64,000 bases of DNA from CAWGMT01 sp963823675. GTDB taxonomy: Bacteria; Planctomycetota; Planctomycetia; Isosphaerales; Isosphaeraceae. Under the pieces are notes generated by a model that worked only from the letters and a program-made list of their open reading frames with translations, was not told where the DNA came from and did not search any database. The stretch is taken from assembly GCA_963823675.1 (NCBI GenBank), contig CAWGMT010000025.1, forward strand, positions 248,001-312,000, given 5' to 3'. The translations under genes and the position numbers were made by a program. This document shows, one piece after another, positions 45,328 to 53,496 of the stretch (position 1 is the stretch's first letter; every line of letters starts with the position of its first letter).

Positions 45328-45687
45328 ATGAGGCTCCCTCGCTTGCAATTCACGTTGCGGTGGCTGGTCATGGTGGTCGCATCGCTGGCGGTGCTGATGG
45401 CCGTGGGCGTCGAGGTGGCGCGGGCGACCCGCCGCGCCCGCGAGTACCGGCAACTGGCGGACTCGCACGCCGCCTTTCGGGAGCTATGCCTCGCCGAGGC
45501 CGACGAATATCAATGCGCCTACGGCCACAAGATCGGGGCCGACCGCCGGTCCGACACGGACTTGCGCCAGTATGAGGCTCACGAACGGGTGCTGGCCCGG
45601 CACTACGATGCGCTGGCCGCCAAGTACCGCCGCGCGGCCCGATTCCCCTGGCTGTCGGTACAAGCCGACCCTCCAGCACCGAATTGA
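45328..45687 (+). CDS. Small planctomycete membrane-anchored protein (RFTLRW type)
   Basis: This is a 119-residue protein with an N-terminal signature (RLQFTLRWLVMVVASLAVLM) that makes one membrane helix. A helical, charged body follows (REYRQLADSHAAFRELCLAE) and ends in HYDALAAKYRRAARFPWLSV and QADPP. I recall this pattern (a helix, then KYxxAxxxPWLPV) from many short planctomycete proteins of unknown role. It follows leader repeat B. A degraded relative lies 100 bases downstream. Confidence 0.72.
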   Translation: MRLPRLQFTLRWLVMVVASLAVLMAVGVEVARATRRAREYRQLADSHAAFRELCLAEADEYQCAYGHKIGADRRSDTDLRQYEAHERVLARHYDALAAKYRRAARFPWLSVQADPPAPN

Positions 45688-45702
45688 GCTCATTCGTGCC
45701 CA

Positions 45703-46270
45703 GTGGGTGAATTACTAACGAGGCTTTACACCTGGCCCCTGCGGCGGCAGGAAGGCGCAAAGTGTGGTACACTGTCGCCGGTTTACGGTCGTCTAACCCG
45801 GAGAACGGAGTTTCCATCTCGGATCGATTGGAGAGCGGACATTCGATCGAGACGCTTCCGACTTCTTGCCGAGGGGATCGTTTGGGCACTGCTGCTCTCG
45901 CTCCTTGCCCTCGGAGTGCCGATCTACCGAAATGATGCCGGCCGACCGGGCACTTCAGCGGAGGCGGACAGGCGCAAACGGTGATCCATAGTTGGCACGT
46001 ACACGCAGGCGCGGGACGCTGGGCGAAGCCGAAAGCGTTGACTTCTATCTGGAGTCGGCGGAGCTTAACAAGCGGGAAGCGGCGGAATGGCGATCGCGTC
46101 TGCAAGTGCTGACCGAACTGATCCAATATCATGCCCGCTTGAGAACGAAATACGAACAAGCCTCTTCGCAGCCATACCTCCCGGTGCGGCCCGATTCACC
46201 GGAACGGTTGTGGCCCAATCAAAATGAACCGCTCCCAGTCGTCGGGCCAACGATGATGCCGGGCGGTTAA
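45703..46270 (+). pseudogene. Second RFTLRW-type small protein, frameshifted
   Basis: After leader repeat C (45716-45765) one frame gives a membrane helix (LLAEGIVWALLLSLLALGVP) to a stop at 45984. A second frame from 45992 gives FYLESAELNKREAAEW and ends YHARLRTKYEQASSQPYLPV. The last segment aligns with HYDALAAKYRRAARFPWLSV of the preceding gene, so the two frames look like halves of one paralogue split by a frameshift. The original start is not clear. Confidence 0.58.
45716..45765 (+). repeat. Leader repeat C
   Basis: GAGGCTTTACACCTGGCCC then CTGCGGCGG, followed by GCGCAAAGTGTGG. It is the clearest of the four leaders and precedes the frameshifted paralogue. Confidence 0.62.
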
Positions 46271-46354
46271 TCCTCTCGGCCGCCGATCTTCGGTGGTCGT
46301 GGGAACGCGAGTTGCCAGCACCGTAACGAGGTGAGTCGCATCGGCTGAACCATT

Positions 46355-46404
46355 GTCGAGACTTTACGTCCGGACCCTGCCGCGGTATGAAAGCGTAAAG
46401 GGTG
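46355..46404 (+). repeat. Leader repeat D
   Basis: GAGACTTTACGTCCGGACC then CTGCCGCGG and GCGTAAAGGG. It precedes the gene interrupted by a stop at 46552. Confidence 0.55.
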
Positions 46405-46491
46405 CTCCAGGATCGGAGCGTGACACCGCGGCCTCACCATTCGATCCCTAGAATGCGGTCAGCGATGCGACCATCAACAGGGATAGACGCC

Positions 46492-46917
46492 GTGACGCTG
46501 GCCCCCAAGAGGCTCCGGAAGTGGTTGGTCATGCTAGGCGTGATGCTGGCCTAGGTGTGCGCGTGTGTCGTCATTGGTTACGGACCGACGCCCCTCCCGC
46601 CAAAGCCAGCCATTCCCGCCGCTGCCCCGCCCACGGCTCCGATCTGCCGCGGGACGATCGTTAGCATCGCGATCGATAAAACGGCGCTCAAGGATAAACT
46701 TTGGAGGCATGACAGCCTATGGGTGGTCACGGTTCGACCCGATGATAATCTTTCGGGGTGTGCTAGCGGACGAGAGATGCGGTTCACGATGCACAGCCCT
46801 TCCATGCGCGGGTTCACAAGCGTCGGGGAGCGCGTTGAAGTCCACAGTGGCGACGGACGAGGATTGTGGGCGATTCCATGCCCACCCGGAACGGGACGCT
46901 TCGCCGAACCGCACTGA
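46492..46917 (+). pseudogene. Small secreted planctomycete protein with in-frame stop
   Basis: From GTG 46492 the frame reads KRLRKWLVMLGVMLA, a signal-like helix, then TAG at 46552-46554, then continues in the same frame with VCACVVIGYGPTPLP and a domain SIAIDKTALKDKLW, SLWVVTVRPDDNLSGC, HSPSMRGFTSVGERVEVHSG. The reading after the stop looks fully protein-like, and the domain resembles known planctomycete hypotheticals (memory). It is probably disabled by the nonsense codon, unless it is initiated again at GTG 46555. Confidence 0.6.
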
Positions 46918-47035
46918 CTGGCACGTCTGAACTATAAAGCGCCAGAAGCCGGATGAGCACCGAACTGGCACGACCTTCGCGCCACGGCATCGCTGCCCGC
47001 AACGGCACGCCGATCGTGCCCGCCATTGTCGCCCG

Positions 47036-47110
47036 TCAATTATATTGGCGCGGACACTCGGGCGCGGGACGATGGCAAGCTGTGGAAACCGCGATCTACG
47101 AATGAAACTT
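47036..47110 (+). repeat. Repeat E2 (75 bases)
   Basis: Copy of E1 with CACTCGGGCGCGGGACGATGG and TGTGGAAACCG; it precedes the tiny FTIRRM protein by about 30 bases. Confidence 0.65.
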
Positions 47111-47139
47111 GGCACCGAGTCACGCTCGGAGATCTGGGC

Positions 47140-47262
47140 ATGCGGCCGTCACGCTTTCCGTTCACGATCCGTCGCATGGTGGTCGCCATCACCGTAATTT
47201 CAATAGCAATGGCTGCGATCACTCAGCTCATGAGAATAATCTACGAAGGCATCGGTTGTTGA
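47140..47262 (+). CDS. Tiny membrane protein (FTIRRM type, 40 aa)
   Basis: The sequence starts RPSRFPFTIRRMVVAITVIS and forms one membrane helix that ends at a stop after 40 residues. The start resembles that of short planctomycete proteins with FTxRRMM at the N-terminus (from memory), most of which have a longer body. It may therefore be a truncated copy. It stands behind repeat E2. Confidence 0.5.
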   Translation: MRPSRFPFTIRRMVVAITVISIAMAAITQLMRIIYEGIGC

Positions 47263-47324
47263 ATGACCTTTATCGCCCCGAGTGGATTTTGAGAGGTCTG
47301 ATCGATGACTCAGTCTTACCTTAA

Positions 47325-47693
47325 TTGACCGTGGAGGCGCGGAAAGGGGCGGGCAGCGCGGTGGCGGACGACCAAGAGGTTTGGTATTCAGCCCGGTGCG
47401 TCTTCCGGCTTCGGACGTCGGAATCGCAGACGACCTACGAGGAACGGATCGTTCTACTGCGCGCAATGAGTGAAGACGATGCCATGCGCGTCGCCGAGGC
47501 GGACGCTGTAGAGTATGCTGCGGGCGTCGAGGGCTGTACGTATAGCGGCTACGTCGATCTGTTCCGTCTTTTCGAGACGCATGTCGGCCACCGGGCCGAG
47601 GTCTTCTCGCTGATGCGGTCGAGCGACCTAGACACGCAAGGGTACCTGGATCGGTTTTTCGACACCGGGACGGAGCACCGCAGGAAAACCTAG
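47325..47693 (+). CDS. DUF4288 domain protein
   Basis: This is a protein of about 122 residues. WYSARCVFRLRTSESQTTYEERIVLLRA and MRVAEADAVEYAA match DUF4288, ending VGHRAEVFSLMRSSDLD and YLDRFFDTG. The family has no known function; it is common in planctomycetes and actinobacteria. The start is uncertain (TTG 47325 or GTG 47361). It is one of the few intact genes of the accessory zone. Confidence 0.72.
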   Translation: MTVEARKGAGSAVADDQEVWYSARCVFRLRTSESQTTYEERIVLLRAMSEDDAMRVAEADAVEYAAGVEGCTYSGYVDLFRLFETHVGHRAEVFSLMRSSDLDTQGYLDRFFDTGTEHRRKT

Positions 47694-47786
47694 CACCTTG
47701 TCTGCGGATTGCGGTGCGGCGAATGACGTGGTTGATGCCTCGCTTACTGCGTTCAAGGCCGAACCGAGTTCGATGAGGGAAAGAAT

Positions 47787-48155
47787 ATGAATAAACTCGC
47801 GTCTCGCGCGGCCGTGGTGGGTATCGCCGTAGGTGTCGCTTGCGCCGCTCTCGGGTGCGGTGAAGTCGAGCATGGCAACGTCGGCTTCGCGGTCTCACCC
47901 GATGGCCATCACGTCGTATTCGCCGCTGCCGATGGCGACCTGTACCTCCTCGACCTCGGCACGTGGCGAGTGTCTTCGTTGACCCGGACCGAAGGAACAG
48001 AATCGACACCGGCCTTCTCGCCCGATGGCAGGGCCGTGATATCGATGGCAACAATCCGCGCCGGATCGCCGAGAGTGGCATGTTCACCGACCCGCTGCAC
48101 TGGCCCCCGCCCGACCGCAAGAGCCGACCACTCGTTACTATTCGCACTTGCTTGA
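47787..48155 (+). pseudogene. PD40/TolB-like beta-propeller lipoprotein, truncated
   Basis: A lipoprotein signal (AVGVACAALGC, Cys 24) is followed by two PD40/WD40-like blades: VGFAVSPDGHHVVFAAADGD with LYLLDLGTWRV, and TPAFSPDGRAVIS. After about 48040 the frame goes off; another frame has DIDGNNPRRIAESGMF, which is typical of the next blade. The gene then ends without the many blades expected of this family. It looks like a truncated copy. Confidence 0.6.
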
Positions 48156-48839
48156 CTTGCGGAAGACGAGCCAGTAGCAGTGCTGGCGCCGGGCGTGGTG
48201 AGCGGTCTTCCATTTCGGGTCGAGAATCGGGCCTTTGCGCACTTTGACGATGCAGTCACACGCACAGAAGCCGGCCTCAGTCGCCGCCCGTACAACCTCG
48301 ATGTGCGCCCACTGGTAACAATGGTTGTGGATGTAGTCGGCGATCTTGCAAAAAAGCACGCCTTCCCGTCTGAGAACTCGAAATGCCTCGCGGAGAAACG
48401 GCGGATAGAGATGCGTGAAGTTGTAACCATTTTCGGCGGACGATTTCAGGACCAGCCCGAATCGCGTGTTGAAATCCTTCGACTTATCGGACCCCTGGTT
48501 CGGGATATGGGGCGGGTCGTACACCACAACGTCGAAGCAACACTCCTTGAAAGGCTGCCGTCGATTGTCAGCCACCACGTGCGGCCGAAACTCGGGGTTG
48601 ATGTCCAGACCGATGACGTCGCGATCTCTGCCCGCCCAGAATCGGCCTGCGTTGATGGTCGCATCGAGGATGAGCTTGGGACGCTCGCGAGGATAGAAGT
48701 CGAGCATCAATTTGAGAAGCTCGGCGTCGGTCCCGTCCCAGATCGAAGTGAGAGGTTTGTACGTTCCAGGCGCGGGATCACTCGCTGAATCCTCGAAGAG
48801 CTTCGCCTGTCCGTGTCCGTTCGCCCGGTCGTGCGCCAT
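48138..48839 (-). CDS. DNA methylase-like SAM-dependent protein
   Basis: This is a 233-residue protein with a methyltransferase-like N-terminus (LILDATINAGRFWAG, DVIGLDINPEF) and a DPP motif VVYDPPHIPNQG in place of the DPPY/NPPY motif IV of adenine/cytosine DNA methylases. YPPFLREAFRVLRREGVLFCKIADY follows as in this fold. No DNA-recognition domain or restriction partner is adjacent. The start at 48839 follows AGGAACG. Its tail overlaps the truncated PD40 gene on the other strand. The substrate is inferred as DNA, but it could be another molecule. Confidence 0.65.
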   Translation of the reverse strand: MAHDRANGHGQAKLFEDSASDPAPGTYKPLTSIWDGTDAELLKLMLDFYPRERPKLILDATINAGRFWAGRDRDVIGLDINPEFRPHVVADNRRQPFKECCFDVVVYDPPHIPNQGSDKSKDFNTRFGLVLKSSAENGYNFTHLYPPFLREAFRVLRREGVLFCKIADYIHNHCYQWAHIEVVRAATEAGFCACDCIVKVRKGPILDPKWKTAHHARRQHCYWLVFRKSSKCE

Positions 48840-49521
48840 GGTGGCGTTCCTCCTGTTCCCCAGCCAGCATACTAACACCTGTTCAGTAAGTCCAGAGCCG
48901 TCCGCGGCCACGGACAGAACGGCGATGATGAAAGCGGTTCTGGCTCTCGCAACAGGCCGCGCCGAGTGAATCTCCGCGGAGACCGGCCAGCGGACGCTCG
49001 CTGCATTATGCAAACATGAGCTCGGCGCCCGGCGCCAACGGCTGAGACGGTACGACTTCTCTCTATTCGATCCCACACGGCTCAGCGTTTATTGCGTCGT
49101 GTTCGCAGTGTGCGCAGTGCATCGCCATAAAAACTCGCGCGGAATTCTTAAGCCCAATCTGGACAAGATGTTGCGATCGGAAGTCATGCACGTGAGGCGG
49201 TAGGTGCATCAACGAAATTTGAGAATCGTGTTACTACGCCCAGGGGGGGCACGCCCGCAAGATCCGAGGTTGGCGGGCTGTCGCCACCTCGACGCCAGGC
49301 ACCCCGCTTTCGTCACACGCGATGGTCCGGGAATTGAACCACGCTTCGTTCGCCTCCGGCCGTCGCATCCTTATCAATAAGCGAGTTCAGCTCGTCGGGC
49401 CGTCAGGCAACTCTCCTCGTAGGCAGCCCAGCAGGTATCATGGACTTTGTGTGTTTCGCTTGGGAACACGCAGCGGAGCTCAGTCGTTATCAGGGAAACG
49501 CGGGAAAGGATGGAGTGCGGG
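48840..49521. other. Intergenic region without recognised features
   Basis: No protein-like frame, tRNA, or clear repeat was recognised over about 680 bases. The right part contains promoter space for the PIG-L gene. Confidence 0.5.
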
Positions 49522-50313
49522 ATGGCGGTATCGATCAGTGTGTTGGCGTTGCATGCTCACCCCGACGACGTGGAATTTCAGTGCGCGGGCACGCTTGCGC
49601 TCCTGCGCGAGCTGGGCTGTGATGTGACGATCGCCACCATGACCCCCGGCGATTGCGGGAGTGCGGAGCATGATGCCGAGGCGATCTCCGCCATCCGCCG
49701 GGAGGAAGCCCGCGCGTCCGCTGCGCTGATCGGGGCGACCTATGTCTGCCTGGAATTCCGCGACCTGGCCATTTTCAACGACGACGATTCCCGACGCCGA
49801 GTCACCGAGTCGATTCGCCGGGCTCGACCTGAGATCATACTGACTGCCCCTCCGGCCGATTACATTGCCGATCACGAGATGACCAGTCTCCTGGTCCGCG
49901 ACGCCTGTTTCGCGGCATCCTGTCCCAACTATGCGACCAGGCAGTGGGAGCCCGCGCCATCCCTCGAGAAGATCCCTCACCTCTATTTCGTCGATCCGCT
50001 CGAAGGGACCGACCGCAGAGGCCGCCCGGTTCCCCCTGATTTCTACGTCGACGTCAGCGGCGTATTTCCCATGAAACGCGACATGCTGGCCTGTCACGCG
50101 AGCCAACGAAACTGGCTGCTCCGCCAGCACGGTATCGATGAATACCTCGAAATGCAGGCGCGGTGGGGAGCGCGTCGCGGAGCGGAGGTGGGCGTCGCAC
50201 AGGCAGAGGTCTTCCGTCAGTATCGGGGACATCCCTATCCGCAGGAGAACCTGCTGCTCCATTTACTGGGCCAGGACGGCCGGGGCAAGCCGATCACCGC
50301 GGCGCCGGAATGA
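49522..50313 (+). CDS. PIG-L family deacetylase
   Basis: This is a 263-residue LmbE/PIG-L type zinc-dependent N-deacetylase. The metal motif AHPDDVEFQCAGTL is intact, followed by TMTPGDCGSAEHDAE and the second histidine region ADYIADHEMTS, and the late HASQRNWLLRQHG. Members remove acetyl groups from sugar amines such as GlcNAc conjugates. The start at ATG 49522 has GGAG eight bases upstream; longer frames begin at 49447 and 49510. The substrate is unknown. Confidence 0.88.
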   Translation: MAVSISVLALHAHPDDVEFQCAGTLALLRELGCDVTIATMTPGDCGSAEHDAEAISAIRREEARASAALIGATYVCLEFRDLAIFNDDDSRRRVTESIRRARPEIILTAPPADYIADHEMTSLLVRDACFAASCPNYATRQWEPAPSLEKIPHLYFVDPLEGTDRRGRPVPPDFYVDVSGVFPMKRDMLACHASQRNWLLRQHGIDEYLEMQARWGARRGAEVGVAQAEVFRQYRGHPYPQENLLLHLLGQDGRGKPITAAPE

Positions 50314-50418
50314 GCAGCGATCGCCACCGTCGCTGCGAAGTAGGCAGGGGTCGGATTCTATTGTGCTGACGCTTGGAACCGGCGCGCCTTGCGCGTAACT
50401 TTGGGCCGCAAACGTCGT

Positions 50419-50547
50419 TTAACCCGGAGCCAACGGCGACAGCGACCGTTTAGAGTCGCGCAGTGAACGCCGTCGCCGTTAACCCGGAGCCAACGGCGAC
50501 CGTTTAGACTCGCGCAGTGAACGCCGTCGCCGTTGGCTCCGGGTTAA
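50419..50547. repeat. Palindromic repeat cluster between PIG-L and accD
   Basis: A 22-base unit starting TTAACCCGGAGCC occurs at 50419-50440 and 50479-50500, and as a perfect inverse at 50526-50547. The second and third form a hairpin with 25 loop bases; a spacer with GTTTAGACTCGCGCAG repeats too. It lies between convergent genes and may terminate both. Confidence 0.75.
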
Positions 50548-50595
50548 ACTTCCAACAGCGCGGTAGAGCCGCGCAGAGCGCTTCCTCGGGTGAAG

Positions 50596-51459
50596 TCAAG
50601 GCATGGCGTAATCGATGAGCTGGGCGATCGTGCTGCGCAGGTCGCGCCGGTGGACGATGCGATCGAGGAACCCATGATCAAGCAAGAATTCGCTGGTCTG
50701 AAAGCCGTCGGGAAGCTGGACGCGAACGGTCTGTTCGATGACGCGAGGGCCGGCGAATCCGATGAGCGCGTGGGGCTCGGCCAGGATGAGGTCGCCAAGC
50801 GATGCGAAGCTCGCCGCGACGCCGCCCATGGTGGGGTTGGTGAGCACGCTGATATAGAGGCCGCCGGCAGCGTGAAACCGGCCCAGCGCGGTGGAGACCT
50901 TGGCCATCTGCATGAGCGAGAAAATCCCCTCGTGCATGCGGGCACCGCCCCCCGATCCGGATACGATCACAAGAGGCAGTTTCTGGCGGGTTGCCTCCTC
51001 GATCGCCCGGGTCAGCTTCTCGCCGACCACCGAGCCCATGCTCCCCATGATGAAGCTGCTGTCGGTGATGCCGAATACGATGCGAATTCCCTTGATAAAC
51101 CCCTGGCCGACAACGGCCGCCTCGTCCAGGCCGGTGCGTTCCTGTTCGGCCTTGACGCGCTCCGGGTACGGCCGGCGGTCGTTGAAAGCGAGCGGATCTT
51201 CGGGCCGTAGCTCGGCGAACCATTCCTCGAACGTGTCGGCGTCCAGGAGCTGGGCGATCCGCTCGGGAGCGCTCACGGTGAAATGATAGTTGCACTCGGG
51301 GCAGACCAGGAGGTTTTGCTCGACCTGCTTGCGAAACAAGGTGGCCTGACAGCGCGTGCAGCCCATCCACACGTCTTCGGGCACGCGTTTCGGCTCGAAG
51401 TGCCCATGCCAGGCGTTTTTCGCTCTTCCTTCTCGCGCTGCCATGGCTAACTTCCCCAT
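50596..51459 (-). CDS. accD: Acetyl-CoA carboxylase carboxyltransferase subunit beta
   Basis: AccD joins AccA to move carboxyl groups to acetyl-CoA, the first step of fatty acid synthesis. The 287-residue protein has the N-terminal zinc ribbon (C34, C37, C53, C56 in GCTRCQATLF and LLVCPECNYHF), then the carboxyltransferase domain with VVGEKLTRAIEEA, VSGSGGGARMHEG, NPTMGGVAASFASLGD and AEPHALIGFAGPRVIEQT. A second in-frame ATG is at 51444. Its length and motifs are normal. The next gene upstream on the same strand codes for the phosphatase-like protein. Confidence 0.95.
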   Translation of the reverse strand: MGKLAMAAREGRAKNAWHGHFEPKRVPEDVWMGCTRCQATLFRKQVEQNLLVCPECNYHFTVSAPERIAQLLDADTFEEWFAELRPEDPLAFNDRRPYPERVKAEQERTGLDEAAVVGQGFIKGIRIVFGITDSSFIMGSMGSVVGEKLTRAIEEATRQKLPLVIVSGSGGGARMHEGIFSLMQMAKVSTALGRFHAAGGLYISVLTNPTMGGVAASFASLGDLILAEPHALIGFAGPRVIEQTVRVQLPDGFQTSEFLLDHGFLDRIVHRRDLRSTIAQLIDYAMP

Positions 51460-51527
51460 CGCGTGACTCTCGCTCTTCCTTGCGGCGTCCGTTTTCGGAA
51501 GGATGCCATGCCCAGGACGACCGACAC

Positions 51528-52121
51528 TCAGGCGGTCCCGTTCCGCAATAGCATGGGGGCAATCGGAATGAGCTCAAACCGACAGCAGGACCACTGTTCG
51601 TCAAGGTGAACCCGCGGCTCACATTTCAGATAGCAACCGACCATCCGTGCCAGAGGCTCGCCCACGACCAGGCCGATCGAGTCATCCTGGTGCCGCCGCC
51701 AAAGCGGCTTGAAGCCAGCCTTGATTCGCTCCATCGCACCTTCGACCGTTTCACCCTGCGGAGGACAGATCGTCTCGGGATCGTCGATCCACTGGCGAAA
51801 CAACTTGGTGTTTCTGCGCTTGATTTCGTCGATCTGAAGGCCCTGCCAAAGTCCCTGGTTGAGATTGCGAAATTCGTCGATTCGCTTGGGGCGAATCCCC
51901 AGCGCCCTGCCGACGATTTCTGCCGACCTGACCACGTGCTCGCCCGGACCACAGTACAAAGCGGACAACGCCGAACCGCCCAGACTCTGAGCCAGAATCT
52001 CGGCCATCCGTGCGATTTCCCTTTGGCCGCGCTCACTCAAGGGGATGTCGAGAATCCCCTGCACGCGCTTTTGCTCATCGTAGATCGTTGCTCCGGGGCG
52101 AATCAGAACGACTTGACACAT
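51528..52121 (-). CDS. Histidine-phosphatase-superfamily protein lacking catalytic histidines
   Basis: This is a 197-residue member of the phosphoglycerate-mutase-like family (VVLIRPGATIYDEQ, IPLSERGQREIARMAEILA, EFRNLNQGLWQGLQIDEI, PQGETVEGAMERI). In active enzymes the N-terminal motif is RHG; here it is R8-P9-G10, and the second catalytic histidine region reads LVVGEPLARMV with E155 at the His position. Thus both catalytic histidines are absent. I recall planctomycete homologues with the same RPG change, which would mean a conserved non-enzymatic role. I set the start at 52121; longer starts at 52145 and 52235 are possible. Confidence 0.78.
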   Translation of the reverse strand: MCQVVLIRPGATIYDEQKRVQGILDIPLSERGQREIARMAEILAQSLGGSALSALYCGPGEHVVRSAEIVGRALGIRPKRIDEFRNLNQGLWQGLQIDEIKRRNTKLFRQWIDDPETICPPQGETVEGAMERIKAGFKPLWRRHQDDSIGLVVGEPLARMVGCYLKCEPRVHLDEQWSCCRFELIPIAPMLLRNGTA

Positions 52122-52516
52122 TCTCGGGATCAACAAAAGCCACATCGAGCCCCGAAAGGCCACCTCGAAGAGCGATGGCAGGGGCAGGATGTCCGCTGGG
52201 TTGACCGGGTTTTCCTTCTCAGTCGGATCGCGCAAACCCGGGCAACAACGCAGTCAAGCAAACCGTAACAATATATTCCAGTCGCCGGCAAAGGGCGATA
52301 TTTTTTTCCCAATTCGGGCTCTCTCCTTATCGGCACCGGGTCGCGCCCCCTTCCGCCGATCGCGAACCGGAGTTGTCATCGTCGCACCACGTGCTCAGCA
52401 TAACCGGCCTACACCGACCACCTGGTCCACCGACTCGATCCGATTCACCTGAACGCCGTAGCAGTCGTTACTGGTCAAATATATCACCTGGATAACGTTT
52501 CAGACACCTGGGTGGC
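52122..52516. other. Intergenic region between phosphatase-like and XRE genes
   Basis: Both flanking genes are on the minus strand. Part of this stretch (to 52235) is an in-frame extension of the phosphatase-like gene if an earlier start is used. The rest shows no gene; it should contain the promoter of the phosphatase-like gene. Confidence 0.4.
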
Positions 52517-52771
52517 TCAGGCCGACGGTGCCGATGCGGCGGGAGTTTCTTCCTCATACTGGAATACATTCTCGATCGTCCGGCCGAAGGCGCGGGCCAG
52601 CCGGAACGCCAGGAGCAGCGACGGTGCATATTTTCCGGCCTCGAGCGCGATGATCGTCTGCCGGGTGACGCCGATCAGGTCGGCGAGCTGCTGCTGTGTG
52701 ATCTCGCCGTGTTCAAACCGCAGCCGGCGAATCTGATTTTTCAACGGTCCGAGTTGCTCACGGGGCGCCAT
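52517..52771 (-). CDS. XRE family transcriptional regulator
   Basis: This is an 84-residue helix-turn-helix protein of the small Cro/C1 type (NQIRRLRFEHGEITQQQLAD, VTRQTIIALEAGKYAPSLLL, AFRLARAFGRTIENVFQYEE), close to YozG-like regulators. The start at 52771 follows GGGGAGG; ATG 52789 is another choice. It is divergent from the BlaI gene, across an AT-rich promoter region. Confidence 0.85.
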   Translation of the reverse strand: MAPREQLGPLKNQIRRLRFEHGEITQQQLADLIGVTRQTIIALEAGKYAPSLLLAFRLARAFGRTIENVFQYEEETPAASAPSA

Positions 52772-53109
52772 CGGAACCTCCCCAGCCATACTGGATCACC
52801 GCGGCCAGAGAACCGACGCCCCACACGAGAATTGAAGGCTCCTTTCAAATCCCAGGTCGCGGCAGATGCATGTTACTTACGTTTTATGAAATGTAATTTA
52901 TAACATACGCTATGTCAAGAGTATATTACTTTTGCCGGGGTTTTTCGTCTAGTGGCGCCCAACTCGCGTTGACGCATCGGCGGGCCCCGCTACATTGGGC
53001 AAACCAAATTTGGGAAACCAAATCTGGTTCATCAAATCTCGAACTCCAGCCGCGAGAGATCGCGCGAATTTCACGATCGCTTTTTTCAGCCGGAAGGGAG
53101 GCCTGGCTC
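52772..53109. other. AT-rich divergent promoter region with BlaI-like palindromes
   Basis: The part 52860-52925 is notably AT-rich for this genome and should hold promoters for both flanking genes. The palindromes at 53004-53029 are described separately. No gene is seen. Confidence 0.5.
53004..53029. promoter_or_regulatory. Tandem palindromes, candidate BlaI operator
   Basis: CCAAATTTGG (53004-53013) is a perfect ten-base palindrome, followed by AACCAAATCTGGTT (53016-53029) with arms AACCA/TGGTT. Two adjacent sites about 90 bases before the repressor start fit a BlaI/MecI-like operator, although the sequence differs from the known TACA-type boxes. Confidence 0.5.
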
Positions 53110-53496
53110 ATGGCGCGGCCGCGTGCTCATGATCTCACAGGACGAGAGCTGGAAGTGATGCATGTTTTTTGGAACCGCGGGCACGAGGCCACGGCCCAGG
53201 AGGTCCGCGACCGACTGGCCGAGTCGGGCGTCGATCTGACTTACACGACGGTGGCGACGCTGGTGCGGACGGTGCACGAGAAGGGGTTTCTGGCCCAGGT
53301 CAACAGCACGCGCCCGTTCCGCTACCGGGCCGTTCGATCGTTCGAAGACATCTCGGAGCGATTCATCGGCGATCTCATCGAGCGCGTTTTTGGCGGCTCG
53401 CGCGAACAGTTGTTTGTTCGACTGTTCAAGCATCGCAGGCTCACCGTAGCGGAGCGCGCTCTCCTCAACCAGGTGTTGGAGGACCAAGGGCCATGA
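53110..53496 (+). CDS. BlaI/MecI/CopY family repressor
   Basis: This is a 128-residue winged-helix repressor: LTGRELEVMHVFWNRGHEATAQEV, then LTYTTVATLVRTVHEKGFL and RPFRYRAVRS, with a C-terminal dimerisation helix. Members are cleaved when the partner BlaR1-type protease is activated. The start at ATG 53110 follows GGGAGG. The next gene is a BlaR1-like protein whose start overlaps the stop by four bases, as in blaI-blaR1 operons. Confidence 0.92.
   Translation: MARPRAHDLTGRELEVMHVFWNRGHEATAQEVRDRLAESGVDLTYTTVATLVRTVHEKGFLAQVNSTRPFRYRAVRSFEDISERFIGDLIERVFGGSREQLFVRLFKHRRLTVAERALLNQVLEDQGP

Noticed and set aside
47200..48213. 337-codon minus-strand frame across the DUF4288 and PD40 genes
   Set aside because: Extremely arginine-rich without motif; it crosses several plus-strand genes with protein character.
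48840..49521. Search for a tRNA or small RNA in the 680-base gap
   Set aside because: No cloverleaf, T-loop GTTCGA-type motif with matching arms, or strong hairpin was found by eye.
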